Shown here: positions 8,302-17,497 of the stretch, in pieces
How the letters are laid out: each line of letters begins with the position of its first letter
How positions within the stretch are numbered: position 1 is the first letter of the stretch
Assembly (NCBI GenBank): GCA_026004935.1
Contig: BPKC01000001.1
Coordinates: 2,119,381-2,183,380, forward strand
Length of the DNA stretch: 64,000 bases
Origin: Rhodothalassiaceae bacterium
Lineage (GTDB): Bacteria; Pseudomonadota; Alphaproteobacteria; Sphingomonadales; Rhodothalassiaceae
Reading direction: 5' to 3'
Translations under genes and position numbers: made by a program
Notes under the pieces: model-generated
Seen by the model: the letters and a program-made list of their open reading frames with translations, nothing else
What the model was told of the DNA's origin: nothing
Databases searched by the model: none

Positions 8302-9675
8302 ATGAAGAGGCATTGCGCAAAGGTGGCGGCGGTTCTGCTGGGGATCATTCTGGCAATGGGGACGGCGCAGGCGGCCGCAGGCGGTCCCGGGACCGGCGCG
8401 GCTTCCGGCGAGGAATTCGACGTCGCGCGTGCCGTCGAGGCCTATCTCGCAACGCTCTCACCCGAGGAGAAGGCCCGCTCGGACGCCTATTTCGCGGGCG
8501 GCTACTGGATTGAGCTCTGGGATCTTCTGATCACGCTCGCGATCGCCTGGCTGCTGCTCGCCCGCCGCTGGTCGGCGCGGCTGAGGGACGGGGCGGAGCG
8601 GCTCACCGGCGCGCGGCCCAATCTCGCGGCCGCCGTCTATGCCGTCTTCTACAGCGTCGCCGTCTTCCTCCTGGGGCTGCCATGGACGATCTACACCGGC
8701 TTCATCCGCGAGCACCAGTACGGCCTTGCGACCCAGAGCTTCGGCCCCTGGTTCGGCGAGCGGCTGATCGCGCTGGCGGTCGGCAGCGTCATGCTCGCCG
8801 TCTTCGTCACCGTCATCTACGCGATCATCCGCCGGGCGCGCGCGACCTGGCATCTGTGGGGGGCCGGCGCGAGCGTCGTCCTCATCGCCTTCGCGCTGTT
8901 CATCTCCCCGGTCTTCATCGAGCCGCTCTTCAACAGCTACACGCCGCTGGATGAGGGGCCGCTCAAGGAAGACATCCTCTCCATGGCGCGCGCCAACGGG
9001 ATCCCGGCCGATCAGGTCCATGTGGTGGATGCCTCGCGCCAGACGACGCGGATCTCGGCGAACGTCGCGGGCCTCTTCGGGACCATGCGCATCGCCCTGA
9101 ACGACAATCTCCTGAACCGGGGCACGCCGGCCGAGATCCGGGCGGTGATGGGTCACGAGATGGGCCATTACGTCCTCAACCACGCCTCGAAATTCCTGAC
9201 GGCCTTCGTGATCATCATCGCCGTCGGTTTCGCCTTCGTGCGCCGGGGATTCGCGTATCTGCACGCCCGCCACGGCGCCGCCTGGGGCGTACGCGACATC
9301 GCCGATCCGGCGGGTTTTCCGCTGTTCTCGGCGCTGGTCGCGGTGTTCTTCTTCGTGATGACGCCGGTCACCAACACCCTCTCGCGCACGGCGGAAGCGG
9401 AAGCCGACATCTTCGGGCTGAATGCCGCCCACGAACCCGACGGCTTCGCCTCCATCGCGATGAAGCTTGCGACCTATCGCAAGATCGACCCGGGCCCGAT
9501 CGAGGAATTCATCTTCTACGACCACCCTTCCGGGCGCGCGCGGGTGGAGATGGCGATGCGCTGGAAGGCGGAGAACCGCGCGCTGCTCGCCGCTCTCGGC
9601 AAATGGACGGGGACGGCCGGCGCCACGCGCGACGAGGACGCGGCGCCGCCGCAGACTCCGCCCGCGGCGCCCTGA
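8302..9675 (+). CDS. M48 family zinc metalloprotease, Ste24 endopeptidase type
   Basis: Membrane-bound zinc protease resembling Ste24/CAAX protease 1. A cleavable signal peptide (MKRHCAKVAAVLLGIILAMG to about residue 26) precedes a periplasmic start and several membrane helices (about 70-85, 105-125, 150-175, 190-210). The zinc-binding HEMGH is at residues 285-289, and the downstream Glu ligand lies in AEAEADIFGLNAA near 365. The motif DHPSGRARVEMAMRWK near the end is family-typical. In bacteria these enzymes usually act in envelope protein quality control rather than prenyl processing; that is inference. A DUF1192 gene follows 18 bases downstream. Confidence 0.93.
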   Translation: MKRHCAKVAAVLLGIILAMGTAQAAAGGPGTGAASGEEFDVARAVEAYLATLSPEEKARSDAYFAGGYWIELWDLLITLAIAWLLLARRWSARLRDGAERLTGARPNLAAAVYAVFYSVAVFLLGLPWTIYTGFIREHQYGLATQSFGPWFGERLIALAVGSVMLAVFVTVIYAIIRRARATWHLWGAGASVVLIAFALFISPVFIEPLFNSYTPLDEGPLKEDILSMARANGIPADQVHVVDASRQTTRISANVAGLFGTMRIALNDNLLNRGTPAEIRAVMGHEMGHYVLNHASKFLTAFVIIIAVGFAFVRRGFAYLHARHGAAWGVRDIADPAGFPLFSALVAVFFFVMTPVTNTLSRTAEAEADIFGLNAAHEPDGFASIAMKLATYRKIDPGPIEEFIFYDHPSGRARVEMAMRWKAENRALLAALGKWTGTAGATRDEDAAPPQTPPAAP

Positions 9676-9693
9676 GCCGGGGAGAACCGGGCC

Positions 9694-9906
9694 ATGGATT
9701 GGGACGATCTGCCGAGGAAGACGCCGGATTCGCCGCTCGATGCGCTGGAGCGCGAGACGCTGGACGAGCTCTCGCGCGACGAGCTCGAACACCGCATCCG
9801 CCGCCTGGAGCGCGAGATCGCGCGCACCCGCGCCGTGCTCGAGGCGAAAACCCGGCACGCCGCCGACATCGACCGCCTGTTCGGCGGGCGCGACCGTTCG
9901 TCCTGA
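9694..9906 (+). CDS. DUF1192 small protein
   Basis: A 70-residue cytoplasmic protein of the alphaproteobacterial DUF1192 family. It starts with the acidic MDWDDLPRKTP, followed by SRDELEHRIRRLEREIARTR, a single amphipathic coiled-coil helix conserved in the family, and a short tail ending RLFGGRDRSS. The role is unknown. It sits 18 bases after the protease gene and is probably cotranscribed with it. Confidence 0.8.
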   Translation: MDWDDLPRKTPDSPLDALERETLDELSRDELEHRIRRLEREIARTRAVLEAKTRHAADIDRLFGGRDRSS

Positions 9907-9948
9907 AGCCCCCGCCCGCCGGGCCGTGCGCCGGCGGGGCGTCCGGCT

Positions 9949-10461
9949 TCACGCGCCGTCCTCGCTCCCGCCTTCGGGCCACAGGCCGCGGTGGTGCATC
10001 CACAGCATGACAAGCGCGGCGAGGAAGACCGAGACGGCCATGGCGAACAGCGTGCCGCCGTCCTTCGGGATCCCCTGCTCGGGGTCGCCGACGTTGATCC
10101 CGAGCGGCGTGAAGAGATGGAAGAACAGCGCCCCCGTGATCACGGCTAGAGACAGCACGACCCCGTCGCGATGCAGGCGCGCGCCGAGCCCGCGGTGCCG
10201 GGCCGAGAAGGTGAGCGCGGCGCCGACGAGCAGCAGCAGGCTGGCAAGCCCCTCGAGGATGCCGATGGTCATGGGTCCCAGCACGTCGCCCGGCCCGAAC
10301 AGCCAGGCGATGCCGAGCGTGTCGGTGGCCCACCGGTCGATCGTCGTGAAGATGTAGCGCGCCTCGGGCGCCAGCGAGAACTTGGACATCAGCGACGGCA
10401 CGAAGACGACGAGAATCCAGACCGTCAGCAGATAGGGGCCGTAACGGCGCAGCAGCTCCAT
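9949..10461 (-). CDS. DoxX-like inner-membrane protein
   Basis: A 170-residue four-helix membrane protein. The start MELLRRYGPYLLTVWILVVF (ATG at 10461) is chosen because upstream in-frame sequence lies antisense to the DUF2807 genes. The segment LAPEARYIFTTIDRWATDTL after helix 1 and the HLFTPLGINV stretch before helix 4 match a conserved alphaproteobacterial DoxX-like group. The DoxX fold is linked to quinone or thiosulfate redox and oxidative stress in some species, but no function can be assigned here. It is divergent from the promoter of the DUF2807 genes. Confidence 0.75.
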   Translation of the reverse strand: MELLRRYGPYLLTVWILVVFVPSLMSKFSLAPEARYIFTTIDRWATDTLGIAWLFGPGDVLGPMTIGILEGLASLLLLVGAALTFSARHRGLGARLHRDGVVLSLAVITGALFFHLFTPLGINVGDPEQGIPKDGGTLFAMAVSVFLAALVMLWMHHRGLWPEGGSEDGA

Positions 10462-10619
10462 GGCTTCCTCCCTTTCCTCCTCACCCCTTGCGGCACGCCG
10501 GAGTGGTCGCCCCGCCCGGCCAGCATGCCCCGCACCGCCTCCGCTGACAAGGACCAGCGCAAAACCGCGCAGCAAGCCGGCATGGCGGCTGGCCGTCCGA
10601 CCGGACCGAATTATTCCGC

Positions 10620-10647
10620 TTGCATATATCGTGACGAGATATATAAT
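10620..10647 (+). promoter_or_regulatory. Sigma-70 promoter with an embedded palindromic operator
   Basis: A -35 box TTGCAT (10620-10625) and -10 box TATAAT (10642-10647) are separated by 16 bp and lie 36 bp before the first DUF2807 gene. The spacer holds an inverted repeat, ATATATC (10624-10630) and GATATAT (10638-10644), overlapping both boxes, where a repressor would block RNA polymerase. The TATATCG-type arms resemble PadR-family operators. No such regulator is encoded nearby. Confidence 0.7.
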
Positions 10648-10683
10648 GACGCCGGGAGCAGACCGGACCCAGGGAGACCTGCA

Positions 10684-11415
10684 ATGCGCGAGACGCTGAT
10701 CAAGACGGGGCTGTTCGCGGGCGTGGTGATCGCGGCGCTGGCCGCCATCGTGCTGCTCAACGAGCCGAAGGGCTTCGGCGGCGGCGGGGACGACCGCTCC
10801 GCATCCATCACCCTGAGCGGCGAGCGGGCGACACTTGCACCACAGCTTGCCCCTTTCACCGCCGTGACCTTGAGCGTTCCGGCCAGCATCCATGTCACCG
10901 TCGGGGCCGACCAGAGGGTCGAAGTGGAAGGTGATCGGGCGGTTCTGGACCGCATCGAGGTCGCGGTCGACGACGGCGCGCTCGAGATCCGGCCGAAGGA
11001 CCATCTGCGCATCCGCAAGAATCACGACCTGAAGGTCGCCATCTCCGTTCCGGCGCTGTCGGCCTTCACGGTCAACGGCGCCGCGGAAGGCAAGATCCTG
11101 GGATTGACGGACGGCGACTTCGCCCTTCTCGTCAACGGCGCGGCCGACCTTGATCTCGAGGGCGCCTGCGACAGCTTTTCCCTCACCATCAACGGCGCGG
11201 GCGACGTCGATGCGAGCGGGCTGCGCTGCCGCGAGGCGACCGCCACCATCAACGGCGCCGGCAATGCCGAGGTGTATGCGCAAGAGAAGGTCGCCGCCAG
11301 CATCAATGGCGCGGGCAACATCCGCATCCACGGCCAGCCGCCCCAGGTCCAGGCCGGCAAGATCGGCTTCGGCCACATCGAGATCGTGAAGGATGAGGCG
11401 AAGACCGAGGGGTGA
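10684..11415 (+). CDS. DUF2807 (putative auto-transporter adhesin head) exported protein
   Basis: A 243-residue protein with an N-terminal membrane anchor or signal (residues 7-26) and a DUF2807 domain. The domain is a right-handed beta-helix-like fold recognisable by repeated NGAG/NGAA turns: VNGAAEG, LVNGAADLDL, TINGAGDVDAS, TINGAGNAEVY and SINGAGNIRIHG. It opens with LAPFTAVTLSVPASIHVTVG, the usual first strand set. Function is unknown across the family; proposed roles are in envelope stress or adhesion. It is the first gene of a pair of paralogues 56 bases apart, driven by the strong promoter at 10620-10647. Confidence 0.87.
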   Translation: MRETLIKTGLFAGVVIAALAAIVLLNEPKGFGGGGDDRSASITLSGERATLAPQLAPFTAVTLSVPASIHVTVGADQRVEVEGDRAVLDRIEVAVDDGALEIRPKDHLRIRKNHDLKVAISVPALSAFTVNGAAEGKILGLTDGDFALLVNGAADLDLEGACDSFSLTINGAGDVDASGLRCREATATINGAGNAEVYAQEKVAASINGAGNIRIHGQPPQVQAGKIGFGHIEIVKDEAKTEG

Positions 11416-11470
11416 GGGGCGCCTGCCGCCCCCCGCAAACCCCGGGGTCGTCAAGGCGAGGAGAGGAATC

Positions 11471-12205
11471 ATGGCGGGCAAGGGCCGACCGCGGATGATC
11501 CTGCCGCTGCTGCTCGCGGGAGCGAGCGTCGCGGTCGGTGCCGCCATTCTGGCGGCGCAGACGGAAGAACCCTCCCGCACGGACGCAAAGGCCCGTGCAC
11601 ATCATGAAGACAAGCCGGGCACGGCCCTCTTCGACCCGGCCGCGCTGGAGGCGGTGGAAACGGTCTCCGTGGAAGGCATCGCGCATCTGACCGTGGTGCT
11701 GGGCGAGGCCCCGCCTTCCGCGAGAGCCGCGCATGAAGAAGACCTCGAAATCGCGCTGCGCGATGAGGGGCGTCGCCTCGTGATCGAGGGCCCGGACCGC
11801 CACAGCCTTTTCGGCAGCGACCCGGTGCCGCGCGTGCGCCTGCATCTGGCGCGCCTTTCACGCATCGATGTCGACGGCGCGGGGCGCATCACGCTCGAAG
11901 GCCCGGTCGAGTCTCTCCTCCTCGACATCGACGGCGCAGCCGAGGCCACGCTTTCCGGCCCGCGCTGCGGGGAGCTGACGGTCCGCATCGACGGGGCCGG
12001 GGCGGTGGACGCCGCGGAGCTGCCCTGCGAGGCCGTGCGTATCGCGGTGGACGGTGCCGGCAAGGTCGAAGCCCATGCCAGCCGCTCGGCCCGGGTGGGG
12101 CTGGACGGCATCGGATCGATCACCGTGCACGGCCGTCCGGCCGAGGTGAGCGTCGACAAGGACGGCCTCGGCACGGTGCGCTTCCCCGACCGTCCCGGCA
12201 TCTAG
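11471..12205 (+). CDS. DUF2807-like exported protein, paralogue of the preceding gene
   Basis: The ATG at 11471 follows GGAGAGGAATC and gives 244 residues; the longer in-frame extension is not preferred. A signal or anchor helix (residues 9-28) precedes a DUF2807-like domain with DGAG turns (DVDGAGRITLEG, DIDGAAEATLSG, RIDGAGAVDAAE, AVDGAGKVEAHA, GLDGIGSITVHG). The two paralogues have diverged: this one uses Asp where the first uses Asn at each turn. It is probably cotranscribed with the first, suggesting that the pair work together at the envelope. Confidence 0.8.
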   Translation: MAGKGRPRMILPLLLAGASVAVGAAILAAQTEEPSRTDAKARAHHEDKPGTALFDPAALEAVETVSVEGIAHLTVVLGEAPPSARAAHEEDLEIALRDEGRRLVIEGPDRHSLFGSDPVPRVRLHLARLSRIDVDGAGRITLEGPVESLLLDIDGAAEATLSGPRCGELTVRIDGAGAVDAAELPCEAVRIAVDGAGKVEAHASRSARVGLDGIGSITVHGRPAEVSVDKDGLGTVRFPDRPGI

Positions 12206-12352
12206 AGCCTTCTTCGTCTCCTCCCTTGGCACCCGCCCTCGCGCGCGGGTAAGATCGCGATCGGCCGGCGGGCGGCGCGCGCCGCTCCCGGATTGCGTCG
12301 CAGCCGTGTCCTTGATGCGGAACACCGTGCGGCCGCGGCAGACGGAGGGCTC

Positions 12353-14680
12353 ATGAGCGACGAGACGCAGGAGCGGAAGACGTTTTCCCTCGAGGAGGCG
12401 GCGCTGCGCTACCACCGCGAGCCGGTGCCCGGAAAGCTCGCGATCCGCGCGACCAAGCCGCTGGCCAACCAGCTCGATCTCTCGCTCGCCTATTCCCCGG
12501 GTGTCGCCGCCGCCAGCCGTGCGATCGCGGACGATCCCGACAAGGTGGTCGACTACACGATCCGCGGCAATCTCGTGGCGGTGGTCACCAACGGCACGGC
12601 GGTGCTGGGCCTCGGCGACATCGGCCCGCTGGCCGCCAAGCCGGTGATGGAGGGCAAGGCCGTCCTCTTCAAGAAGTTCGCGAACATCAACTGCTTCGAC
12701 ATCGAGGTCGACGCGAAGGACGTGGACTCCTTCGTCGAGGTGGTCGCGCGGCTCGCCCCCACGGTCGGCGGCATCAACCTCGAGGACATCAAGGCGCCGG
12801 AATGCTTCGAGATCGAAAGGCGTCTGCGCGAACGCCTCGACATCCCCGTCTTCCATGACGACCAGCACGGGACGGCCATCGTGGTTGCGGCCGCGGTGCT
12901 GAACGGGCTCGAGGTCGTGGGCAAGCGCATCGAGGACGTGCGCATGGTCTCCGTCGGTGCGGGCGCCGCAAGCATCGCCTGCACCGACCTGCTCATCAAG
13001 ATCGGCCTCGACCCCGAGAAGGTCCTGATGGTGGACCGCGCGGGCGTCATCTACGAGGGCCGCGAGCAGGACATGAACCCCCACAAGGCCCGCTTCGCCC
13101 GCAGGACGGACAAGCGCACGCTGGAGGAGGCGATCGAGGACGCGGACATCTTTCTCGGGCTCTCGGGCCCCGGCGTGCTCAGGAAGGAGTGGGTGAAGAA
13201 GATGGCCGAGCGCCCGCTCATCCTGGCGCTCGCCAACCCCGTGCCCGAGATCCTGCCCGAAGACGCGCTCGAGGCCCGGCCGGATGCCGTGATCGCGACC
13301 GGCCGCTCGGACTATCCCAATCAGGTCAACAACGTCCTCTGCTTCCCCTTTCTCTTCCGCGGCGCGCTCGACGTCGGCGCGACCGAGATCAACGACGAGA
13401 TGAAGATCGCGGCCGCCCGCGCGATCGCGGGGCTTGCGCGCAAGGAGGCCTCCGATGTCGTGGTGCGCGCCTACCAGGCGGGCGAGGGCCTGAAGCTCGG
13501 GCCGAAGTATCTGATCCCGAAGCCCTTCGACCCCCGGCTCATCACGGAGGTGGCGCCCGCCGTGGCGAAGGCGGCGATGGAGACCGGCGTCGCGCGCCGC
13601 CCGATCGCCGACTTCGACGCCTACCGCCGCAGCCTGGAGAACATCGTCTTCCGCTCCGGCACGCTGATGCAGCCGATCTTCGATGCCGCACGCCGGCACA
13701 GGAAGCGGCTGATCTTCGCGGAGGGCGAGGATCCAAGGGTGCTGCAGGCGGCCCAGATCATGGTCGACGACCGGCTCGCCGACATCACCCTCGTCGGCCG
13801 GCCCGAGGTGGTGGCGATGCGCATCGAGCGCGCGGGGCTGCGCCTGAAGCCGGGCCAGGACGTCGAGATCGTGAACCCCCAGTCGGACGCCCGCTACCGC
13901 GAGTACTGGACGCTCTACCACAGCCTGATGGAGCGCAAGGGCGTCTCGCCCGGCGAGGCCCGCACGGTGGTGCGCACCAACAACACCGTCATCGCCGCAC
14001 TCGCCGTGCGGCGGGGCGAGGCGGATGCCATGGTCGCCGGCCCCGTCGGCCGCTACCATGCCCATCTGAAGGCGATCCTGGACGTGATCGGTCTCGAGTC
14101 GGGCGCGCGCGTGGCGGCGGCGCTGTCGATCCTGCTGCTGCGGCGCGGGACCTTCTTCCTGTGCGACACCTACATCAATCCCGAACCCTCGGCCGAGGAG
14201 ATCGCCGAGATCGCCATGATGGCCGCGCGCGAGGTGCGCCGCTTCGGTCTCAAGCCGAAGGTGGCGCTGCTCTCGCACTCCAACTTCGGCTCGGCGGACA
14301 CGCCGTCCGCACGGCGGATGCGCGAGGCGCTGCAGATCCTCCACCGCCGCGTCCCCGACCTCGAGGCCGAAGGCGAGATGCATGGCGATGCGGCGCTCGA
14401 CGAGGCGATCCGCTCGGAGATCTTCCCCAACTCGCGCCTCAAGGGCTCCGCCAATCTGCTGGTGATGCCGAATCTCGATGCCGCCAACATCTCGTATGAG
14501 CTGCTGAAGGTGCTGGGCGACGGCCAGCCGGTGGGCCCGCTTCTCATCGGCACCGCCAAGCCGGCCCATATCGTCACCCCTTCGGTGACGGCGCGCGGCA
14601 TCCTCAATGTCGCGGCGATCGCGGCGGTCGAGGCGGCGGAGCAGATGGAACTCGGCCTCCTGCGCCCGGGCGGCGGCTGA
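12353..14680 (+). CDS. maeB: NADP-dependent malic enzyme, MaeB type with phosphotransacetylase-like domain
   Basis: Oxidatively decarboxylates malate to pyruvate with NADP+ reduction, linking the TCA cycle to NADPH supply. The 775 residues match the long two-domain MaeB family. Residues 1-415 hold the malic enzyme core with [29 protein letters not shown], the NAD(P)-binding [16 protein letters not shown] and [14 protein letters not shown]. Residues about 440-775 form a phosphate acetyltransferase-like domain ([43 protein letters not shown]), usually regulatory and sensing acetyl-CoA. The ATG at 12353 gives the conserved [19 protein letters not shown] start. It stands alone, followed by the first repeat array. 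Confidence 0.96.
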   Translation: MSDETQERKTFSLEEAALRYHREPVPGKLAIRATKPLANQLDLSLAYSPGVAAASRAIADDPDKVVDYTIRGNLVAVVTNGTAVLGLGDIGPLAAKPVMEGKAVLFKKFANINCFDIEVDAKDVDSFVEVVARLAPTVGGINLEDIKAPECFEIERRLRERLDIPVFHDDQHGTAIVVAAAVLNGLEVVGKRIEDVRMVSVGAGAASIACTDLLIKIGLDPEKVLMVDRAGVIYEGREQDMNPHKARFARRTDKRTLEEAIEDADIFLGLSGPGVLRKEWVKKMAERPLILALANPVPEILPEDALEARPDAVIATGRSDYPNQVNNVLCFPFLFRGALDVGATEINDEMKIAAARAIAGLARKEASDVVVRAYQAGEGLKLGPKYLIPKPFDPRLITEVAPAVAKAAMETGVARRPIADFDAYRRSLENIVFRSGTLMQPIFDAARRHRKRLIFAEGEDPRVLQAAQIMVDDRLADITLVGRPEVVAMRIERAGLRLKPGQDVEIVNPQSDARYREYWTLYHSLMERKGVSPGEARTVVRTNNTVIAALAVRRGEADAMVAGPVGRYHAHLKAILDVIGLESGARVAAALSILLLRRGTFFLCDTYINPEPSAEEIAEIAMMAAREVRRFGLKPKVALLSHSNFGSADTPSARRMREALQILHRRVPDLEAEGEMHGDAALDEAIRSEIFPNSRLKGSANLLVMPNLDAANISYELLKVLGDGQPVGPLLIGTAKPAHIVTPSVTARGILNVAAIAAVEAAEQMELGLLRPGGG

Positions 14681-14691
14681 ACGCGCACCGG

Positions 14692-14760
14692 TCGTCGGTC
14701 ATCGGTCGTCGGTGAGCGGTCGTCGGTCGTCGGTCACCTGTCGTCGGTCGGCGCTGAGGG
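14692..14760. repeat. Degenerate heptanucleotide tandem repeat
   Basis: Directly after maeB about nine consecutive 7-mers of the form CGGTCRT occur (CGGTCGT, CGGTCAT, CGGTCGT, CGGTGAG and so on). The same heptamer, as CAGTCAT or CGGTCTT, recurs next to every hairpin array in the window (about 15042, 15252, 20475, 20812, 25980, 26075, 57858, 60684, 60912, 61140 and 61655). Confidence 0.75.
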
Positions 14761-14829
14761 CTCCTCGGTCTGCAGTAGTCGGTCTTCTCTCGTCGAAACG
14801 GTCGAGCCGCTGACCGCTCTCCGCGTCAC

Positions 14830-15480
14830 CCGCCGGCACGTTCTCTCTTTGCGTCACCCGCCGGCTCGACCCCTGGGTCCAGCCCCCTTCTCGTCATCCG
14901 CCGACTTGATCGGCGGATCCAGCCCTCTTCTCGTCATCCGCCGACTTGATCGGCGGATCCAGCGGGAGGCGGGGACAGCCGCAAGCGCCGGGATCATCCC
15001 CGGCAGCGGCTGGATTCGCCGCTTTCGCGGCGAACGACGATTCAGTGATCGGTGATCAGTCATCAGTCATCAGTGACCGAAATGGCCAGCCCCACCCGCC
15101 GGCACTCTCTCTTCGTCACACGACGGCACGTTCTCTTTTTGCGTCACCCGCCGGCTTGACCGGCGGGTCCAGCGGACGGCGGAGCCCACCACAGGCGTAG
15201 GGGCTGTCCTCACCGCCGGCTGGATTCGCCGCTTTCGCGGCGAATGACGATTCAGTGATCGGTGATCAGTCATCAGTCATCAGTGACCGAAATGGCCAGC
15301 CCCACGCGCCCGCACTCTCTCTTCGCCGCACGACGGCACGTTCTCTTTTTGCGTCACCCGCCGGCTTGACCGGCGGGTCCAGCGGACGGCGGAGCCCACC
15401 ACAGGCGTAGGGGCTGTCCTCACCGCCCGCCGGATTCGCCGCTTTCGCGGCGAATGACGAAAAAGGAGAGCATCACCCGC
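14830..15480. repeat. Hairpin repeat array with two copies of a 210-bp unit
   Basis: Non-coding stretch between maeB and the DUF6445 gene. It contains hairpins with stems CCCGCCGG/CCGGCGGG, ATCCGCCGA/TCGGCGGAT and ATTCGCCGC/GCGGCGAAT, with TCAAG or TTTC loops. A unit of about 210 bp (hairpins plus heptamers plus GACCGAAATGGCCAGCCCCA) begins near 15041 and repeats at 15251. Open frames here encode only repeat-derived Arg/Ser/Pro-rich sequence, so no gene is called. Confidence 0.85.
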
Positions 15481-15541
15481 CGGCACTCTACTCCTCGTCA
15501 CTCGCAGGCGCGGGAGGCCGCGGCGGGGCGGCGATCATCGC

Positions 15542-16165
15542 TCACCGCGTCGTCAGCCTGCCCTTCTCCTGGAAGAACATGAGGAAGACGAGCCGGCCGT
15601 TCTCCGGCCGGTCGCCGAAACCGGGACCGGCCGTGTGGAAGAACCACGGCCGGAACAGCACCAGCCGGTTGTAGCGCATCGGCACCGTCATGATCTCCTC
15701 CCAGGCGCTGCGGTCCTTCGACTGCGGCACCAGCACGTCGTCCCAGAAGGCCTCGAAGCTCTCCACCCCGAAGCGCGCCAGCTCGTCCCGCGAAAGCGGT
15801 GCGCGGTCCATGCCGCTTGCGCGGTGGCGGAAGAAGACGGTGCCGCCGCGGCAGTCCTCCGGCCGGCTGAGGTAGAGGATGCCGGACCAGAAGCATTCGT
15901 CGATGTGGACGTCGCCGAGCCCCTCGTCCCCCGCGAGGGTGAGGCGGAAACGGCCGTGCCCCGTGCCCGCGGCCGCCTCCACGGGCACGCCGAGTATCCG
16001 CGAGACCTGCTCGTCGAGCCCGGAGATGTCGAGGCGCCCCGCCGAGTTGCGCCCGGGAAAATAGGTGGGGCGCTCCGGCTTCGGGTAGTCCTGGGCCAGC
16101 CCGATCGCCCGGATCTCGTCGACATTGACGAGGAAATCGTCGAGAATCAGCAGGCTGAGCGGCAT
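15542..16165 (-). CDS. DUF6445 family protein, 2OG-Fe(II) oxygenase-like fold
   Basis: A 207-residue cytoplasmic protein. The HxD-containing strand DVHIDECFWSGILYLSRPED and the distal FHTAGPGFGDRPENGRLVF place it near 2-oxoglutarate/Fe(II) oxygenase-type double-stranded beta-helix proteins, with candidate metal ligands His and Asp of HID and the later His of FHTAGP. Between them, GGTVFFRHRASGMDRAP is DUF6445-like. The substrate is unknown; it may hydroxylate a peptide or small molecule. It lies 30 bases downstream of the HNH nuclease gene on the same strand and may be cotranscribed with it. Confidence 0.75.
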   Translation of the reverse strand: MPLSLLILDDFLVNVDEIRAIGLAQDYPKPERPTYFPGRNSAGRLDISGLDEQVSRILGVPVEAAAGTGHGRFRLTLAGDEGLGDVHIDECFWSGILYLSRPEDCRGGTVFFRHRASGMDRAPLSRDELARFGVESFEAFWDDVLVPQSKDRSAWEEIMTVPMRYNRLVLFRPWFFHTAGPGFGDRPENGRLVFLMFFQEKGRLTTR

Positions 16166-16195
16166 GCCGGAACCTCTGCCTTCATGACCACGATT

Positions 16196-16789
16196 CTAGG
16201 GCTCGAGCTCGGCATCCCAGTAGAGATAGTCGCGCCAGGATTCGTGCAGGTAGTTCGGCGGGAAGGCGCGCCCGGCCTCCTGCAGCTCGCGCCGGGTGGG
16301 CCGATAGGGCCGGATCCGCGGCGTCATCCCCGCGGCCTCGGGCGTGCGGCCGCCCTTTCTGAGATTGCAGGCGGCGCAGGCGGTGGTGACATTCGTCCAG
16401 GTCGTGCGGCCGCCGAGCGCGCGCGGGATCACGTGGTCGAAGGTCAGGTCCTCGCGGGCGCCGCAGTACTGGCAGCGGAAGCGGTCGCGCAGGAAGAGGT
16501 TGAAGCGCGTGAAGGCCGGCCAGCGCCCCTGCTCCACGTATTCCTTGAGCGCGATCACCGACGGCAGCCGCATCTCGAAGCTCGGCGAGCGCACGACCCG
16601 GTCGTATTCGCTCACCACCATGACGCGGTCGAGGAAGACGGCCTTCAACGCGTCCTGCCAGTGCCAGAGGGACAGCGGAAAATAGCTGAGCGGCTGGAAG
16701 TCGGCATTGAGCACGAGCGCGGGACAGGCCTCCGGCGAGACCGCGCGCGGCGGCACCCAGTTTTCCGTGACCGCTGCTCCATCCAGCAT
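16196..16789 (-). CDS. HNH endonuclease domain protein
   Basis: A 197-residue protein of a conserved HNH family found in most alphaproteobacteria. The N-terminal half (PALVLNADFQPLSYFPLSLW and KAVFLDRVMVVSEYDRVVRS) is diagnostic of that family. The HNH core is FRCQYCGAREDLTFDHVIPR followed by TTACAACNLRKGGR, providing two CxxC zinc pairs and the catalytic His. It is presumed to be a metal-dependent nuclease, with a role perhaps in DNA repair but unproven. The start at 16789 is supported by the conserved N-terminus. Confidence 0.9.
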   Translation of the reverse strand: MLDGAAVTENWVPPRAVSPEACPALVLNADFQPLSYFPLSLWHWQDALKAVFLDRVMVVSEYDRVVRSPSFEMRLPSVIALKEYVEQGRWPAFTRFNLFLRDRFRCQYCGAREDLTFDHVIPRALGGRTTWTNVTTACAACNLRKGGRTPEAAGMTPRIRPYRPTRRELQEAGRAFPPNYLHESWRDYLYWDAELEP

Positions 16790-16837
16790 CCGTGGCCTCC
16801 CGTCCCCGGATCTCGGATCACCCGCGGGCGTGTCCTA

Positions 16838-16852
16838 CAACATACTGTGTTG
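16838..16852. promoter_or_regulatory. Inverted repeat in the HNH gene promoter region
   Basis: CAACA (16838-16842) and TGTTG (16848-16852) flank TACTG in the 114-base gap between the MarR gene and the HNH gene, within an AT-rich spot in GC-rich surroundings. A dimeric regulator could bind there. The arms are only five bases, so chance is possible. Confidence 0.3.
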
Positions 16853-16903
16853 CAGGGGGATGACAAGCGGGAATCCGTCCGCGATCCCGGCGCCCACCCC
16901 GCC

Positions 16904-17497
16904 TCAACCGGCGGCCCGGTGGTCGGGACAGGAAAGGCGCAGCGTCGTGATCGTGAGCGGCCGGTCGATGAGGGCGCAGTGATAGCCTGCGCCGCGCCGC
17001 GCGAGGTGGCGGCAGGTCAGGCACATCCCGGTCTCGGCGACCACCCCCGCCCGGACCAACTGCGCCACCGCCTCCATCAGCATGGATGCGGCGCGCTCAT
17101 CCGCCCCGGCGGCGGCCAGCGCTGCAACGAGCGGTGCGTCATGGCCGCGCAGCCCGGCCGCAAGCCGGCGGCCCGCCCGGGTGAGAACGAGGACGTGGCG
17201 GCGGCCGTCCGCCGGGTCGGGGCGACGGGCAAGCAGCCCCTTGCGCACGAGGGCGGAGACCGCCTCGCTCACGGTGCCGGGCGCCAGCGCCAAGGCATCG
17301 GCCAGCGTCATCACGCCGGCCGCACGGTCCGCGAGATGAAGCAGCAGCTGCGCCTGGGTTGCGCTGAGGCCGAGGGCGAAGGCGCGGCGCGTGATGAGGC
17401 TGCGCTCGACCTGCCCCAGGCGCTCGACGAGCGCGGCGACGGTCCGCGCCGTGCCCTCTTCCTCGCCACCGCTATTTGCGCCACGCGCTGAAGACAT
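16904..17497 (-). CDS. MarR-family regulator with a C-terminal cysteine cluster
   Basis: A 197-residue winged-helix regulator. The start at 17497 (MSSARGANSGGEEEG) gives a normal length; longer frames lie antisense or inside the P460 gene. The MarR core includes LGLSATQAQLLLHLADR, LALAPGTVSEAVSALVRKGL and RRPDPADGRRHVLVLT. The tail adds four cysteines, CLTC, a Cys in YHCALIDRP and a Cys in RLSCPDH, suggesting a bound metal or Fe-S cluster and thus redox or NO sensing. The gene start overlaps the 3' end of the cytochrome P460 gene by 26 bases, so the two are very probably one operon. Confidence 0.87.
   Translation of the reverse strand: MSSARGANSGGEEEGTARTVAALVERLGQVERSLITRRAFALGLSATQAQLLLHLADRAAGVMTLADALALAPGTVSEAVSALVRKGLLARRPDPADGRRHVLVLTRAGRRLAAGLRGHDAPLVAALAAAGADERAASMLMEAVAQLVRAGVVAETGMCLTCRHLARRGAGYHCALIDRPLTITTLRLSCPDHRAAG

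Noticed and set aside
9949-11580. A 543-residue minus-strand ORF spanning the DUF2807 genes
   Set aside because: Only its last 170 residues form a membrane protein; the rest is antisense to the DUF2807 gene and lies upstream of the proper ATG at 10461.
11858-14569. A 903-residue minus-strand ORF opposite maeB
   Set aside because: It is the antisense of MaeB codons (Arg/His/Gly/Asp-rich, no motifs), a common artefact in high-GC genes.
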